Shown: positions 11,391 to 24,300 of the stretch, piece by piece
Layout of the letters: each line of letters starts with the position of its first letter
Position numbering within the stretch: the first letter of the stretch is position 1
DNA from: Cricetomys ansorgei
Lineage: Eukaryota > Chordata > Mammalia > Rodentia > Nesomyidae
Assembly (NCBI GenBank): GCA_026225945.1
Contig: JAMJFZ010003743.1
Coordinates: forward strand, 23,636-87,635
Reading direction: 5' to 3'
Length of the DNA: 64,000 nt
Position numbers and translations under genes: made by a program
Notes under the pieces: model-generated
Told to the model about the DNA's origin: nothing
What the model saw: only the letters and a program-made list of their open reading frames with translations
Databases searched by the model: none

Positions 11391-11768
11391 TTGGGGGGAT
11401 ATCAGTAGCAAGAAGATGGTATCACTCCCCTCGCAGCTGGAGTAATGAGTTTTTGTGGGACTGTGGGCTTTCTACATGGTTTCCGGGATCTCATGGTTGT
11501 ATAACAAGCTTTCTTAAGAGGAGCTGTCTTTCCAGCGGAAAATCCATTTTTTTCTGTTAGTTATTTTTACTTGCTCCCGTTGTGTTTGTGTGTTTTTTGT
11601 TGTTTGCTTGTTTGAGACATGGTTTCTTTTTTTGTTTCTGGCTGTTCTAGGATTCTTGAAGAGGCTGGATGTGAACTCAGGGAAATCATCCTACTTCTGC
11701 ATCTTGAGCACTCCTATCATGTTAATGAAACTATAATGAAATGTGTCTAAAGAGCAAATAGTGTCAAA

Positions 11769-11770
<2 letters not shown>

Positions 11771-11812
<42 letters not shown>

Positions 11813-11870
11813 TATGTATATATATGTATGTATATATATGTGTATATATCTGTATATCTGTATGTTTACC
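11771..11870. repeat. AT/GTAT repeat, expanded in U1
   Basis: About 18 AT dinucleotides are followed by tatgtatata variants. The homologous site in other units (for example 18038-18110, 21706-21780) has only five AT dinucleotides before the GTAT variants, so the pure AT run expanded or survived only here. Confidence 0.9.
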
Positions 11871-12904
11871 TGCATATATACACATTCATATGTAAATATA
11901 CATGTCTATATTACACATTTTTTTGTTAGTGGCTTTATGAAATACAATTCAGCATGATAAAAATTCTATTCTAGAAGAGATGAAAGTAGGAAAGATAAAG
12001 CATGTAATTATTTCCCTGGAGGGGAAATTAATTAGCAATTTGCAAGCCCAGCTTGACAATGCACAGTCAGAATGAGCCTCATCATTATTAGGCTATCAAA
12101 TCACTATGGTAATGGCTGTAGATTATAAAAGCTTCTTTTAGATACTCAGTAGATATCTCCCATCAGAAAGCCCTTCCTGCCAGCTCATCCTTCTCTTTCT
12201 TGCTTCCAAGTCTAGTAATTGTAGTAGATTTTGCACTGGTATGTGACATTCTCAGTTGATAAATATACATATTCAGTACGTTTACTTCCTATATGGCTCA
12301 CAGGTTTTCAGAAACTCTCTTGAATTAGATGATTTCCAGAGTTTGATCTGCTACCTTGCTTTAGCTTTTATACCTTTCAGAGTTCAATTTTTGTTTGTTG
12401 TTGTTTCTATTGTACTCAAATACATGGGAGCTAGATTTCTCAGATTTGTGGCTTGAATAGTTTGAACTTTCACTTTGGTCTACCTCAGCATTGTCCAACA
12501 GTAATAGCCAAACACTGGAATCAACTCACTATTACTTCAATGGGAGAATATCTCAACACACCGCAGGATAACTAAAGAATGAAATACCACTTAGAAATGA
12601 AAAGGGAACGAATTATGTATCATTAGTCTGCCTTTGTTTTGAACCTCAGGATTTATAGTTACTTTCTCTTGAATTTCAAAACTTAGTCAGTTTTAATTAA
12701 ATGATTATATTAATGTTTCAATCTCAAGTCAGGATTTAACCTGATACCAACTGATACTCCTGCTATCTACAATAAATATCTAAAAGGTTCGTTTCAGTGT
12801 TACATACAAGAACAGCAAAAAAAAATCATTCAAACTGAATTAACTTGTTGACATCAACTGTGTAGCAGTGGTCACTGCACATCACCTAACCAAATCTCAG
12901 TTGA

Positions 12905-13115
12905 GGTGCTGGGGAGATGGCACTGTGGTAATGGGCACGTCCTGCTCCTGCAGGAGACCCGGGTTAGGTTCACAGCATCTGAGTCAGGCAGCTCAGAACC
13001 ACTTGTAACTGAGGATTCTGAGGAATCTATTGTCTGCTGGGCTCCCCAGGACTTTTATACATGTGGTGCACAACAATACATGCAGGCATACCCACGTACA
13101 TATAAATTTTAAAAT
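12905..13115 (+). mobile_element. B2 SINE, copy 1 of six in the array
   Basis: Starts 'ggtgctggggagatggc' with the tRNA-like head, continues with 'gagacccgggttaggttcac' (B-box region), and ends in 'gtacatataaattttaaaatg'. Homologous copies lie at about 19146-19356, 22810-23020, 28980-29190, 35153-35363 and 41332-41542. Being present at the same spot in each unit shows that it was inserted before the duplications. Confidence 0.85.
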
Positions 13116-13359
13116 GTTTTTCTAAAAATACGTGTTCTGTCTGAAATAACAGTTGACATCATAGTCAGGCCAAAACAAAACTGTATATAAGTGGAACAAT
13201 AATTAAAAATTCAGTTTTAAGTTTTGGTTGAAAAATACAAAAACTGAAATACCGATTTTGCAGGCATCACATTTTAAGACTTCTATGGCTTCATATGGTT
13301 AGTTGACACCAAATTTTGCAGCATATGCAATGAGCGTCCCATTTTTGTGTATATTATCC

Positions 13360-13570
13360 CTATTGTGTTTTTTAGTTTCAGCTGGGGTATTGCTCACTCC
13401 ACTGTATAGGCCAGGCTTGTCTTGAACTCTCAGTCTTCCTGACTCAGCCTGATGTGTTTGAAACCACAGGCATATGCCACTGTAGTCAACGCTTTTCCCC
13501 AGTGCAGGTGCTAGAACCCGAGGACTTGCACATGCAGGGCACATAGTCTCGCACTGATCTACATCTCTCG
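13360..13570 (-). mobile_element. Antisense B4/B1-type SINE, repeated in the units
   Basis: 'ataggccaggcttgtcttg', 'aactctcagtcttcctgac' and 'gaaaccacaggcatatgcc' are antisense B1 blocks, followed by an ID-like antisense part ('agtgcaggtgctagaaccc'). Equivalent copies lie near 19602-19812, 23265-23475, 29435-29645, 35608-35818 and 41787-41997. Confidence 0.6.
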
Positions 13571-14249
13571 TCCTCTCCATATTGATGCCAGTCCTTGCCG
13601 TTTCTTTTGTGTTCATTCTCCTATCTGTGTCTTAGAGTAGAGCCCAGTGAGTCAGATTTGAGGCACCAGAGGGTCAAGATTGCCCTGGTCTCTTAGACTT
13701 CCTTTCTGTGGAAACTCTGCATTTACCCACGAGCAAAGAATGGGAAGCGCTGCTGCTCTTCTGAAATTGGCTGCCATGTCTTCAAACTAATACATCTAGG
13801 CTCCTCTGGATCGTTCCTATTCCCGAGGCCATCAGATAGTGCTGTTGCTCTCTTCTTCCTGTTAATCAGTCTCTAATGTGAGGGAAATCTCGATGTTCAA
13901 GTTTTTCCCTTAACTTGTTTATAGACTGGGTTTCATCAGATGTCTCCCTAGTTTTATTTTCAATATTGTCCCCATTTTTTCTTTCACTGTCCAGTTGGTC
14001 TGTCTCCTTGCTCTGGACACTTTTCAAAGCAATTGAAAAGGGTCTTCCTATTGCATCGTCTTTGGACAAGTTTGGGTAATTCAATAATTCTTTAAAGAAT
14101 TAGATATGGAATTCGTCATTGTGTTAACGTGGAAAATAGGAGGAAATGTGGTAGATATTTGAGATGAATGAGAAAGCCAAAAAATAAAGAATGCCAACCC
14201 GTTTACTTAAGTAGAGGATTTGGCTAAGGGTTGGCTGAGAATTGTATAG

Positions 14250-14335
14250 AGATGGATAGCATTGACCTCATGAAACTACAGCTCCAGGAAAAGAATGAAT
14301 TTAATAGCACTCTGCAATTTACTCGGTTGGGATGA
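14250..14335 (+). pseudogene. Golgb1-like: Dead giantin-like exon 5, copy 1
   Basis: The frame from the ATG at 14252 reads MDSIDLMKLQLQEKNEF, then NSTLQFTRLG and TGA (14333-14335). It matches giantin's MMKQQLQEKEEFISTLQAQL segment, which lies between the exon-4 and VVREKDA-type segments. 'gtatag' precedes it as a weak acceptor. The frame stops before any usable donor, so the exon is a relic. It is too short to show as an ordinary open frame but is conserved in six units. Confidence 0.7.
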
Positions 14336-15777
14336 TGGTACTTTATCAGAATAAAATATCATGGAGTCTGGAGTATTCTTATATGGCAGGTCAATTCCAG
14401 CAGTCACTTTTAAAAGCCTGTGGACGACAGTATAGTAGCTAGGATCACAATGTCAAACTTAGCGGGATGTGGTAGAAGAAATCAGAAGTATGGTAACTGG
14501 TCCATATACAAATTGGAAGTACTGGAACCTCAAATAATGCAATTCATATTGGTGACCTTGCCATAGCTTTATTGATGACTATTTTTATCTCAGACGTCAA
14601 GAAACTCTAGTTTAAAAGCACACAGAGATTCAGGTCTTAGGAATGGACTCGTGCTGAGTTCAAAGGCGACTGCTAGAAGTACCTAATGACATACAAATTC
14701 TTAGCACCTTTCGTTCCATAAATCAAAATCTTGTTAGGAAGACACACCTTAACCTTAAAGTTACTCAATAAACATAAAATAAAGAAGAGCTAAAGGATAT
14801 GAAATTCCTTGATAATGGCTCTAGTGTGTGCCACTCATCTTCATATTCATTTGAGAAGAGAGAGCTGGACCGTTTTCACTGGTACTCTCAATGCTCTGTT
14901 TGGTCTCAGTTTCCTTTCTGATGACCTACAACATCTTTCTCCTTTGAGAATTCTTTTCGCTCATGAAAAATAGTTTGATGCCTAAAGTGTCTTTGTACAC
15001 AGCACACAGCTGATCTTTTGCATCAGATATGTTGGAAAATTGTAGTTTAAATTGCCCACTGTATACGAATGGCAAGCTATAGTAAACACAGCAATACTTA
15101 CCTAGAGATTGATATCTTATATATTAGCGTTTTAATTCCAAGCAGAGAGTGGTCAAATTTTTTTTATTTTCAAATAAATTACTTTCGTCTCATTTATATA
15201 TTTGATTGATTGATTGGTTGGTTGATTTGGTTTGATAGAGGATCTCCTGTCACACATTTGCCAGAAAGTTTGCTAGCTAAAGGTGATCTTGTACTCGTGA
15301 GCTTTTAATTCCTGCCTTCTATGAGTTGGAGTCAGAAGTGTGTGCTGCTGTGGCCAGTTTATGCAGTGCTGGGAATCAAAGCCAGGCCTTCCTGAGTGTG
15401 AGGCATTCACAGTAGTAGCTAAGCCACAGATCCAGCCCTCAACTCACCTCTAGTTTTCAGTTTGGGGATCTTCTACTTAATAGTATGTATTCCTTGCCTC
15501 CCTTTATTTTCTTCTGTGTTAAAAGTAGGATAATAATGCTTAAAGTTAGTCAAAATATTTATTGTACAAATAACTTAATAAACAAATAAATAAGTTATTG
15601 TAGAATACCTATTGTTGGATTAGTTAGGACTCAGTTTATGGAGAGAGGCATTTGGCAGACGATGAGGTGGGTTGTGGGAATTCCAGAGGGAAGTGAATGC
15701 CTTGTCTCTGTGTATTGTTGTTGTTATGTTGTTTTGTGGTTTGATCATTTATTTGTTTTGAAATGTGTAAATACCAG

Positions 15778-15930
15778 GAATGTCCCCAGGAATCAGACAT
15801 GGAATTGAATCGTAGCAAAGAAAGAGATGTTCAACAAGACCTGGCCAATGCCGAGAATGCAGTGTTGGAGCTGAATGCTGTCATCAGACAGAAGGATATC
15901 CAACTGCAGCAGAAGGATGAAGCTCTGGAG
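15778..15930 (+). CDS. Golgb1-like: Giantin-like exon 3, copy 2
   Basis: 153 nt, open, phase 0. Compared with copy 1 it differs at three codons, all amino-acid changing (P to R, G to S, L to Q, giving LNRSKERDVQQD). The acceptor is taccag and the donor gtattg. The IRQKDIQLQQKDEALE core is unchanged. Confidence 0.85.
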
Positions 15931-16111
15931 GTATTGTGGTTTGTTTGGGTCATTTGCTGAGCATTGGATAAAGACAGGTCATTTGCTTAGAGTGTTCCAG
16001 AATCTGGTTCCTATTCCTAAGTACAGCATGGGACTTACTGCCTGCCAGAAGTCAGCTGTGTGTTAGGTAAATGGTGAACACACGTTTATTGTCATCATTG
16101 GTCTACGGCAG

Positions 16112-16252
16112 GAAAGCAGAGCAGCAGAAAAGAAATGGGAAGAAATGCTCTGTAGAGGCAAGAGCATCTGGAGAAATCACAAGAAGAAAATGAAGGCAAA
16201 AGAAAGGACCACTTTGCCCGCAGAACCCCAGTCAGCAGAGAAGGTCTCCCAG
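16112..16252 (+). CDS. Golgb1-like: Giantin-like exon 4, copy 2
   Basis: 141 nt, open, phase 0, acceptor ctacggcag and donor gtatga. Relative to copy 1 it has R to C, T to S, A to T and Q to K changes plus three silent changes, making it the most divergent exon-4 copy. Confidence 0.85.
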
Positions 16253-17535
16253 GTATGAGGTCAGGGTACAGACTTGGTGTTTCCAGAGCCAGTAGCCTCT
16301 TAATACCGCAGATGTTCTCTGAGCACGAACGTCTGTGGTGTTCGGCAGGATGATCAGGCAGGAATGCTGCCATTGCCTACAAGGCTGTGGTTTGCTTGGC
16401 CTGTAGGCCAAACAGGGATAACAAAGGTCTACAGAAAAGTGGGCTTGAGTTGGAAGTTCTTAGCTAGAGCACTGCTTTATTCAACCTTCCCAATGCTGCG
16501 ATTCCACATGATGTCGTGACCCCCAGCCAAAAAACCATTTGTTGGGGCATCGTAACTGTAACTTTGCTACTGTTATGAATCATAATATGAATATCTAATC
16601 TGAAGGTGGTCGTAGACGATCCCTGTCAAAGGGTCCTTTTGACCTCCTAAAGGGTTCGAACCCTCAGATTGAGAACCAGTGATCTAGACGTTCAGAATTT
16701 TAAAGGGCTGACAGGAAGAAATAAGTTCTAAAGCACACAGAGAGAAGAAATGTAGACTTTCTGTGTGAGTTGATCGTTGTCTAGAAGGCTAAAAATATGG
16801 CCTGTAAGATTTTCCCCATATTCTGAGATCCCTTCACTCCTTATCTAATGTAGAATATTCTCTATTTCTATGAGCAAATAATGGTGGATCAATGTTTCAA
16901 GAATTATGAGCTGGATTGCCTGTATCACCTTGTCTCCCTGTAAAGATGCTTGCTGGCTTTAAACTGCCACCACAAAGCAGTTTCTAGTTGTGATGCAGAG
17001 AAACTAGAGAGGTTTTGAACTCCTGAGCATTTATCCTCGGCATTCTGTGTGTTGGGAGCAGATGTGTGTTCTGCTTTGCCCAGTTTGAGCAATAAAGCAA
17101 GAAATGAATGAAACTGGGAATGGAATCCAGCCCTTCCTGCATCATAGGCATTCACACTACCAGATCCACCTCATATCCACCCTCAACTCACATTTACATT
17201 TTGGGGTCCTCTACTTAATAGTGAATTCTTTTCTCCCTTTACCATTCCTACGTCAACTCTCTTCCCTGGCTGTGGTGGCAGGCAATTTCCCTTTTCTTTC
17301 CATGTTTGTTCTTTCAAACTTCCTTGAGTCATGTTGTTATATTGTTTTATAATTATCTGGTTCATACACTGCTATTCATTTCAATGTATGTCTTAGTTTG
17401 GTCATACACATGTCAGCATTTTATACTCTTGATTCCTTTCCCAGTTAAATAAATGAAGTCTAGAATTCCAAGTCAATTCCAGCTCTCAGTCAGTCACACA
17501 ACACTTTAACCATGTTATGCTAAGGTCATTGTGTT

Positions 17536-17585
<50 letters not shown>

Positions 17586-20490
17586 GAAGAGAGACAGAGA
17601 GAGACAGAGACAGAGAGAGAGAGAGTGAGTGAGAAAGAAAGGGGGAGAGAGAGAGAAATTTGGGGGGATATCAGTAGCAAGAAGATGGTATCACTCCCTT
17701 GTAGCTGGAGTAATGAGTTTTTGGGACTGTGGGCTTTCTACATGGTTTCTGGGATCTCATGGTTGTATAACAAGCTTTCTTAAGAGGAGCAGTCTTTCCA
17801 GCGGAAAATCCATTGTTTTCTGTTAGTTATTTTTACTTGCTCCCGTTGTGTTTGTGTGTTTTTTGTTGTTTGTTTGTTTGAGACATGGTTTCTTTTTTTG
17901 TTTCTGGCTGTTCTAGGATTCTTGAAGAGGCTGGATGTGAACTCAGGGAAATCATCCTACTTCTGCATCTTGAGCACTCCTATCATGTTAATGAAACTAT
18001 AAAGAAATGTGTCTAAAGAGCAAATAGTGTCAGAGAATATATATATATGTATATATATTATGTATATATATGTATGTATATATATGTGTATATATCTGTA
18101 TATCTGTATGTTTACCTGCATATATACACATTCATATGTAAATATACGTCTATATTACACATTTTTTTGTTAGTGACTTTATGAAATACAATTCAGCATG
18201 ATAAAAATTCTATTCTAGAAGAGATGAAAGTAGGAAAGATAAACATGTAATAATTTCCCTGGAGGGGAAATTAATTAGCAATTTGCAAGCCCAGCTTGAC
18301 AATGCACAGTCAGAATGAGCCTCATCATTATTAGGCTATCAAATCACTATGGTAATGGCTGTAGATTATAAAAGCTTCTTTTAGATACTCAGTAGATATC
18401 TCCCATCAGAAAGCCCTTCCTGCCAGCTCATCCTTCTCTTTCTTGCTTCCAAGTCTAGTAATTGTAGTAGATTTTGCACTGGTGTGTGACATTCTCAGTT
18501 GATAAATGTTCATATTCAGTACATTTACTTCCTATATGGCTCACAGGTTTTCAGAAACTCTCTTGAATTAGATGATTTCCAGAGTTTGATCTGCTACCTT
18601 GCTTTAGCTTTTATACCTTTCAGAGTTCAATTTTTGTTTGTTGTTGTTTCTATTGTACTCAAATACATGGGAGCTAGATTTCTCAGATTTGTGGCTTGAA
18701 TAGTTTGAACTTTCACTTTGGTCTACCTCAGCATTGTCCAACAGTAATAGCCAAACACTGGATTCAACTCACTTTTCCTCCAACGGGAGAATATCTCAAC
18801 AAACTGCAGGATAACTAAAGAGTGAAATACGACTTAGAAATGAAAAGGGAACGAATTATGTATCATTAGTCTGCCTTTGTTTTGAACCTCAGGATTTATA
18901 GTTACTTTCTCTTGAATTTCAAAACTTAGTCAGTTTTAATTAAATGATTATATTAATGTTTCAATCTCAAGTCATGATTTAACCTGATACCAGCTGATAC
19001 TCATGCTATCTGCATTAAAAATCTAAAAGATGCATTTCAGTGTTACATACAAGAACAGCAAAAAAATCATTCAAACTGAATTAACTTGTTGACATCAACT
19101 GTGTAGCAGTGGTCACTGCACATCACCTAACCAAATCTCAGTTGAGGTGCTGGGGAGATGGCACTGTGGTAATGGGCACGTCCTGCTCCTGCAGGAGACC
19201 CGGGTTAGGTTCACAGCATCTGAGTCAGGCAGCTCAGAACCACTTGTAACTGAGGATTCTGAGGAATCTATTGTCTGCTGGGCTCCCCAGGACCTTTATA
19301 CGTGTGGTGCACAACAATACATGCAGGCATACCCACGTACATATAAATTTTAAAATGTTTTTCTAAAAATACGTGTTCTGTCTGAAATAACAGTTGACAT
19401 CATAGTCAGGCCAAAACAAAACTGTATATAAGTGGAACAATAATTAAAAATTCAGTTTTAAGTTTTGGTTGAAAAATATCAAAACTAAAATACCGATTTT
19501 GCAGGCATCACATTTTAAGACTTCTATAGCTTCATATGGTTAGTTGACACCAAATTTTGCAGCATATGCAATGAGCGTCCCATTTTTGTGTATATTATCC
19601 CTATTGTGTTTTTTAGTTTCAGCTGGGGTATTGCTCACTCCACTGTATAGGCCAGGCTTGTCTTGAACTCTCAGTCTTCCTGACTCAGCCTGATGTGTTT
19701 GAAACCACGGGCATATGCCACTGTAGTCAACGCTTTTCCCCAGTGCAGGTGCTAGAACCCGAGGACTTGCACATGCAGGGCACATACTCTAGCACTGATC
19801 TACATCTCTCGTCCTCTCCAGATTGATGCCAGTCCTTGCCGTTTCTTTTGTGTGCATTCTCCTATCTGTGTCTTAGAGTAGAGCCCAGTGAGTCAGATTT
19901 GAGGCACCAGAGGGTCAAGATTGCCCTGGTCTCTTAGACTTCCTTTCTGTGGAAGCTCTGCATTTACCCACGAGCAAAGAATGGGAAGCGCTGCTGCTCT
20001 TCTGAAATTGGCTGCCATCTCTTCAAACTAATACATCTAGGCTCCTCTGGATCATTCCTATTCCTACGCCATCAGATGGTGCTGTTGTTCTCTTCTTCCT
20101 GTTAATCAGTCTCTAATGCGAGGCAAATCTCGATGTTCAAGTTTTTCCCTTAACTTGTTTATAGACTGGGTTTCATCAGATGTCTCCCTAGTTGTATTTT
20201 CAATATTGTCCCCATTTTTTCTTTCACTGTCCAGTTGGTGTGTCTCCGTGCTCTGTACACTTTTCAAAGCAATTGAAAAGGGTCTTGCTATTGCATCCTC
20301 TTCGGACAAGTTTGGGTAATTCAATAATACTTTTAAGAATTAGATAAAGAATTCATCATTGTGTTAACGTGGAAAAATAGGAGGAAATGTGGTAGGTATT
20401 TGAGATGAATGAGAAAGCCAAAAAATGAAGTAGGCCAACCCGTTTACTTAAGTAGAGGTTTTGGCTAAGGGTTGGCTGAGAATTGTATAG

Positions 20491-20576
20491 AGATGGATAG
20501 CATTGACCTCATGAAACTACAGCTCCAGGAAAAGAATGAATTTAATAGCACTCTGCAATCTGCTCGGTTGGGATGA
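20491..20576 (+). pseudogene. Golgb1-like: Dead giantin-like exon 5, copy 2
   Basis: Same relic as at 14250: ATG at 20493, MKLQLQEKNEFNSTLQ, then SARLG and TGA (20574-20576). Here the residue after LQ is S-A rather than F-T, closer to the ancestral A-Q-L. Confidence 0.65.
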
Positions 20577-21164
20577 TGGTACCTTTATCAGAATAAAATA
20601 TCATGGAGTCTGGAGTATTCTTATATGGCAGGTCAATTCCAGCAGTCACTTTTAAATGCCTAGTGGACGACAGTATAGTAGCTAGGATCACACTGTCAAA
20701 CTTAGCGGGATGTGGTAGAAGAAATCAGAAGTATGGTAACTGGTCCATATACAAATTGGAAATACTGGAACCTCAAATAATGCAGTTCATATTGGTACCT
20801 TGCCATAGCTTTATTGATAACTATTTTTATCTCAGACGTCAAGAAACTCCAGTTTAAAACCACACAGAGATTCAGGCTCTTAGGAATGGACTCGTGCTGA
20901 GTTCAAAGGAGACTGCTAGAAATACCTAATGACATAAAAATTCTTAGCACCATTCTTTCCATAAATCAAAATCTTGTTAGGAAGACACCCCTTAACCTTA
21001 AAGTTACTCAATAAACATAAAACAAAGAAGAGCTAAAGGATATGAAATTCCTTGATAATGGCTCTAGTGTGTGCCACTCATCTTCATATTCATTTGAGAA
21101 GAGAGAGCTGGTCCGTTTGCACTGGTACTCTCAATGCTCTGTTTGGTCTCAGTTTCCTTTCTGA

Positions 21165-21281
21165 TTTTATACTCTTGATTCCTTTCCCGGTTAAATAAAT
21201 GAAGTCTAGAATTCCAAGTCAATTCCAGCTCTCAGTCAGTCACACAACACTTTAACCATGTTATGCTAAGGTCATTGTGTT

Positions 21282-21321
<40 letters not shown>

Positions 21322-21347
21322 GAAGAGAGACAGAGAGAGTGAGACAG

Positions 21348-21380
<33 letters not shown>

Positions 21381-24300
21381 AATTTGGGGGGATATCAGGA
21401 CTGTGGGCTTTCTACATGGTTTCCGGGATCTCATGGTTGTATAACAAGCTTTCTTAAGAGGAGCGGTCTTTCCAGCGGAAAATCCATTGTTTTCTGTTAG
21501 TTATTTTTACTTGCTCCCGTTGTGTTTGTGTGTTTTTTGTTGTTTGTTTGAGACATGGTTTCTTTATTTGTTTCTGGCTGTTCTAGGATTCTTGAACAGG
21601 CTGGATGTGAACTCAGGGAAATCATCCTACTTCTGCATCTTGAGCACTCCTATCATGTTAATGAAACTATAAAGAAATGTGTCTAAAGAGCAAATAGTGG
21701 CAGAGAATATATATATATGTATATATATTATGTATATATATGTATGTATATATATGTGTATATATCTGTATATCTGTATGTTTACCTGCATATATACACA
21801 TTCATATGTAAATATACGTCTATATTACACATTTTTTTGTTAGTGGCTTTATGAAATACAATTCAGCATGTAAAAAATTCTATTCTAGAAGAGATGAAAG
21901 TAGGAAAGATAAAACATGTACTCCTGGAGGGGAAATTATTAGCAATTTGCAAGCCCAGCTTGACAATGCACAGTCAGAATGAGCCTCATCATTATTAGGC
22001 TATCAAATCACTATGGTAATGGCTGTAGATTATAAAAGCTTCTTTTAGATACTCAGTAGATATCTCCCATCAGAAAGCCCTTCCTGCCAGCTCATCCTTC
22101 TCTTTCTTGCTTCCAAGTCTAGTAATTGTAGTAGATTTTGCACTGGTATGTGACATTCTCAGTTGATAAATGTACATATTCAGTACATTTACTTCCTATA
22201 TGGCTCACAGGTTTTCAGAAACTCTCTTGAATTAGATGATTTCCAGAGTTTGATCTGCTACCTTGCTTTAGCTTTTATACCTTTCAGAGTTCAGTTTTTG
22301 TTTGTTGTTGTTTCTATTGTACTCAAATACATGGGAGCTAGATTTCTCAGATTTGTGGCTTGAATAGTTTGAACTTTCACTTTGGTCTACCTCAGCATTG
22401 TCCAACAATAATAGCCAAACACTGGATTCAACTCACTTTTCCTCCAACGGGAGAATATCTCAACAAACTGCAGGATAACCAAAGAGTGAAATACGACTTA
22501 GAAATGAAAAGGGAACGAATTATGTATCATTAGTCTGCCTTTGTTTTGAACCTCAGGATTTATAGTTACTTTCTCTTGAATTTCAAAACTTAGTCAGTTT
22601 TAATTAAATGATTATATTAATGTTTCAATCTCAAGTCATGATTTAACCTGATACCAGCTGATACTCATGCTATCTGCATTAAAAATCTAAAAGATGCATT
22701 TCAGTGTTACATACAAGAACAGCAAAAAAATCATTCAAACTGAATTAACTTGTTGACATCAACTGTGTAGCAGTGGTCACTGCACATCACCTAACCAAAT
22801 CTCAGTTGAGGTGCTGGGGAGATGGCACTGTGGTAATGAGCACGTCCTGCTCCTGCAGGAGACCCGGGTTAGGTTCACAGCATCTGAGTCAGGCAGCTCA
22901 GAACCACTTGTAACTGCAGATTCTGAGGGATCTGTTGTCTGCTGGGCTCCCCAAGACCTTTTTATGTGTGGTGCACAACAATACATGCAGGCATACCCAC
23001 GTACATATAAATTTTAAAATGTTTTTCTAAAAATACGTGTTCTGTCTGAAATAACAGTTGACATCATAGTCAGGCCAAAACAAAACTGTATATAAGTGGA
23101 ACAACAATTTAAAATTCAGTTTTAAGTTTTGGTTCAAAAATATCAAAACTAAAATACTGATTTTGCAGGCATCACATTTTAAGACTTCTATAGCTTCATA
23201 TGGTTAGTTGACACCAAATTTTGCGGCATATGCAATGAGCGTCCCATTTTTGTGTATATTATCCCTATTGTGTTTTTTGTTTTGAGCTGTGGAATGGCTC
23301 ACTCCACTGTATAGGCCAGGCTGGTCTTGAACTCTCCGTCTTCCTGACTCAGCCTGATGTGTTTGAAACCACAGGCATATGTCACTGTAGTCAACTCTTT
23401 TCCCCAGTGCAGGTGCTAGAACCCCAGGCCTTGCACGCGCAGGGCACATAGTCTAGCAGTGATCTACATCTCTCGTCCTCTTCAGATTGCTTCAAGTCCT
23501 TGCCGTTTCTTCTGTGTGCATTCTCCTATCTGTGTCTTAGAGTAGACCCCAGTGAGTCAGATTTGAGGCACCAGAGGGTCAAGATTGCCCCAGTCTCTTA
23601 GATTTCCTCTCTGTGGTAGCTCTGCATTTACCTACAATCAGAGAATGGGAAGCGCTGCTGCTCTTCTGAAATTGGCTGCCATGTCTTCGAACTAATACAT
23701 CTAGGCTCCTCTGGATCATTCCTATTCCCGATGCCATCAGATGGTGCTGTTGCTCTCTTCTTCCTGTGAATCATTCTCTAATGCGAGGCAAATCTCGATG
23801 TTCAAGTTTTTCCCTTAACTTGTTTATAGTCTGGGTTTCATCAGATGTCTTCCGAGTTGTATTTTCAATATTGTCCCCATATTTTCTTTCACTGTCCAGT
23901 TGGTCTGTCTCCTTGCTCTGTACACTTTTCAAAGCAATTGAAAAGGGTCTTGCTATTGCATCCTCTTCGGACAAGTTTGGGTCATTCAATAATACTTTAA
24001 AGAATTAGATAAAGAATTCATCATTGTGTTAACGTGGAAAATAGGAGGAAATGTGGTAGGCATTCGAGATGAACGGAAAGCCAAAAAATGAAGAATGCCA
24101 ACCAGTTTACTTAAGTAGAGGTTTTGGCTAAGGGATGGCTGAGAGTTCTATAGAGATGGATAGCATTGACCTCATGAAACTACAGCTCCAGGAAAAGAAT
24201 GAATTTAATAGCACTCTGCAATCCGCTGAGTTGGGATGATGGTACCTTTATCAGAATAATGTATCATGGCGTCTGGAGTATTCTTATATGGCAGGTCGAT

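Larger units (their letters stand above)
8829..15090 (+). repeat. Tandem unit U1 (6.26 kb, complete)
   Basis: First unit of the giantin-like array. Order: antisense B4 SINE (about 8965-9190), exon 3 (9517-9669), exon 4 (9851-9991), hAT-like element (10208-10416), antisense SINE remnants (about 10680-10920), TG/GA microsatellite (about 11265-11390), antisense B1 (about 11600-11715), AT repeat (11771-11870), B2 SINE (about 12905-13115), antisense B4/B1 (about 13360-13570) and dead exon 5 (14250-14335). U1 and U2 share variants in exon 3 that differ from U4-U7, so they form an older subgroup. Confidence 0.9.
15091..21164 (+). repeat. Tandem unit U2 (about 6.07 kb)
   Basis: Same order as U1. Its 3' end is cut: after 'ctcagtttcctttctgat' (about 21150-21165) the sequence jumps to 'tttatactcttgattcc', which in U1/U2 lies near 11157/17421, rather than to the expected 'gacctacaacatc'. 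U2 shares exon-3 and intron variants with U1. Confidence 0.85.

Noticed and set aside
17486..17783. Cys/Val- and Thr/His-rich frames in this and later units
   Set aside because: They are the TG/CA microsatellite and GA tract read in different frames.
22777..23017. Frames of 68-69 codons conserved in several units on both strands
   Set aside because: They lie within the B2 SINE and are conserved only because the units are recent copies.
23766..24008. Opposing 72- and 80-codon frames repeated in each unit
   Set aside because: No family resemblance, no splice context, and the conservation is explained by unit duplication. U1 and U2 lack the longer version.
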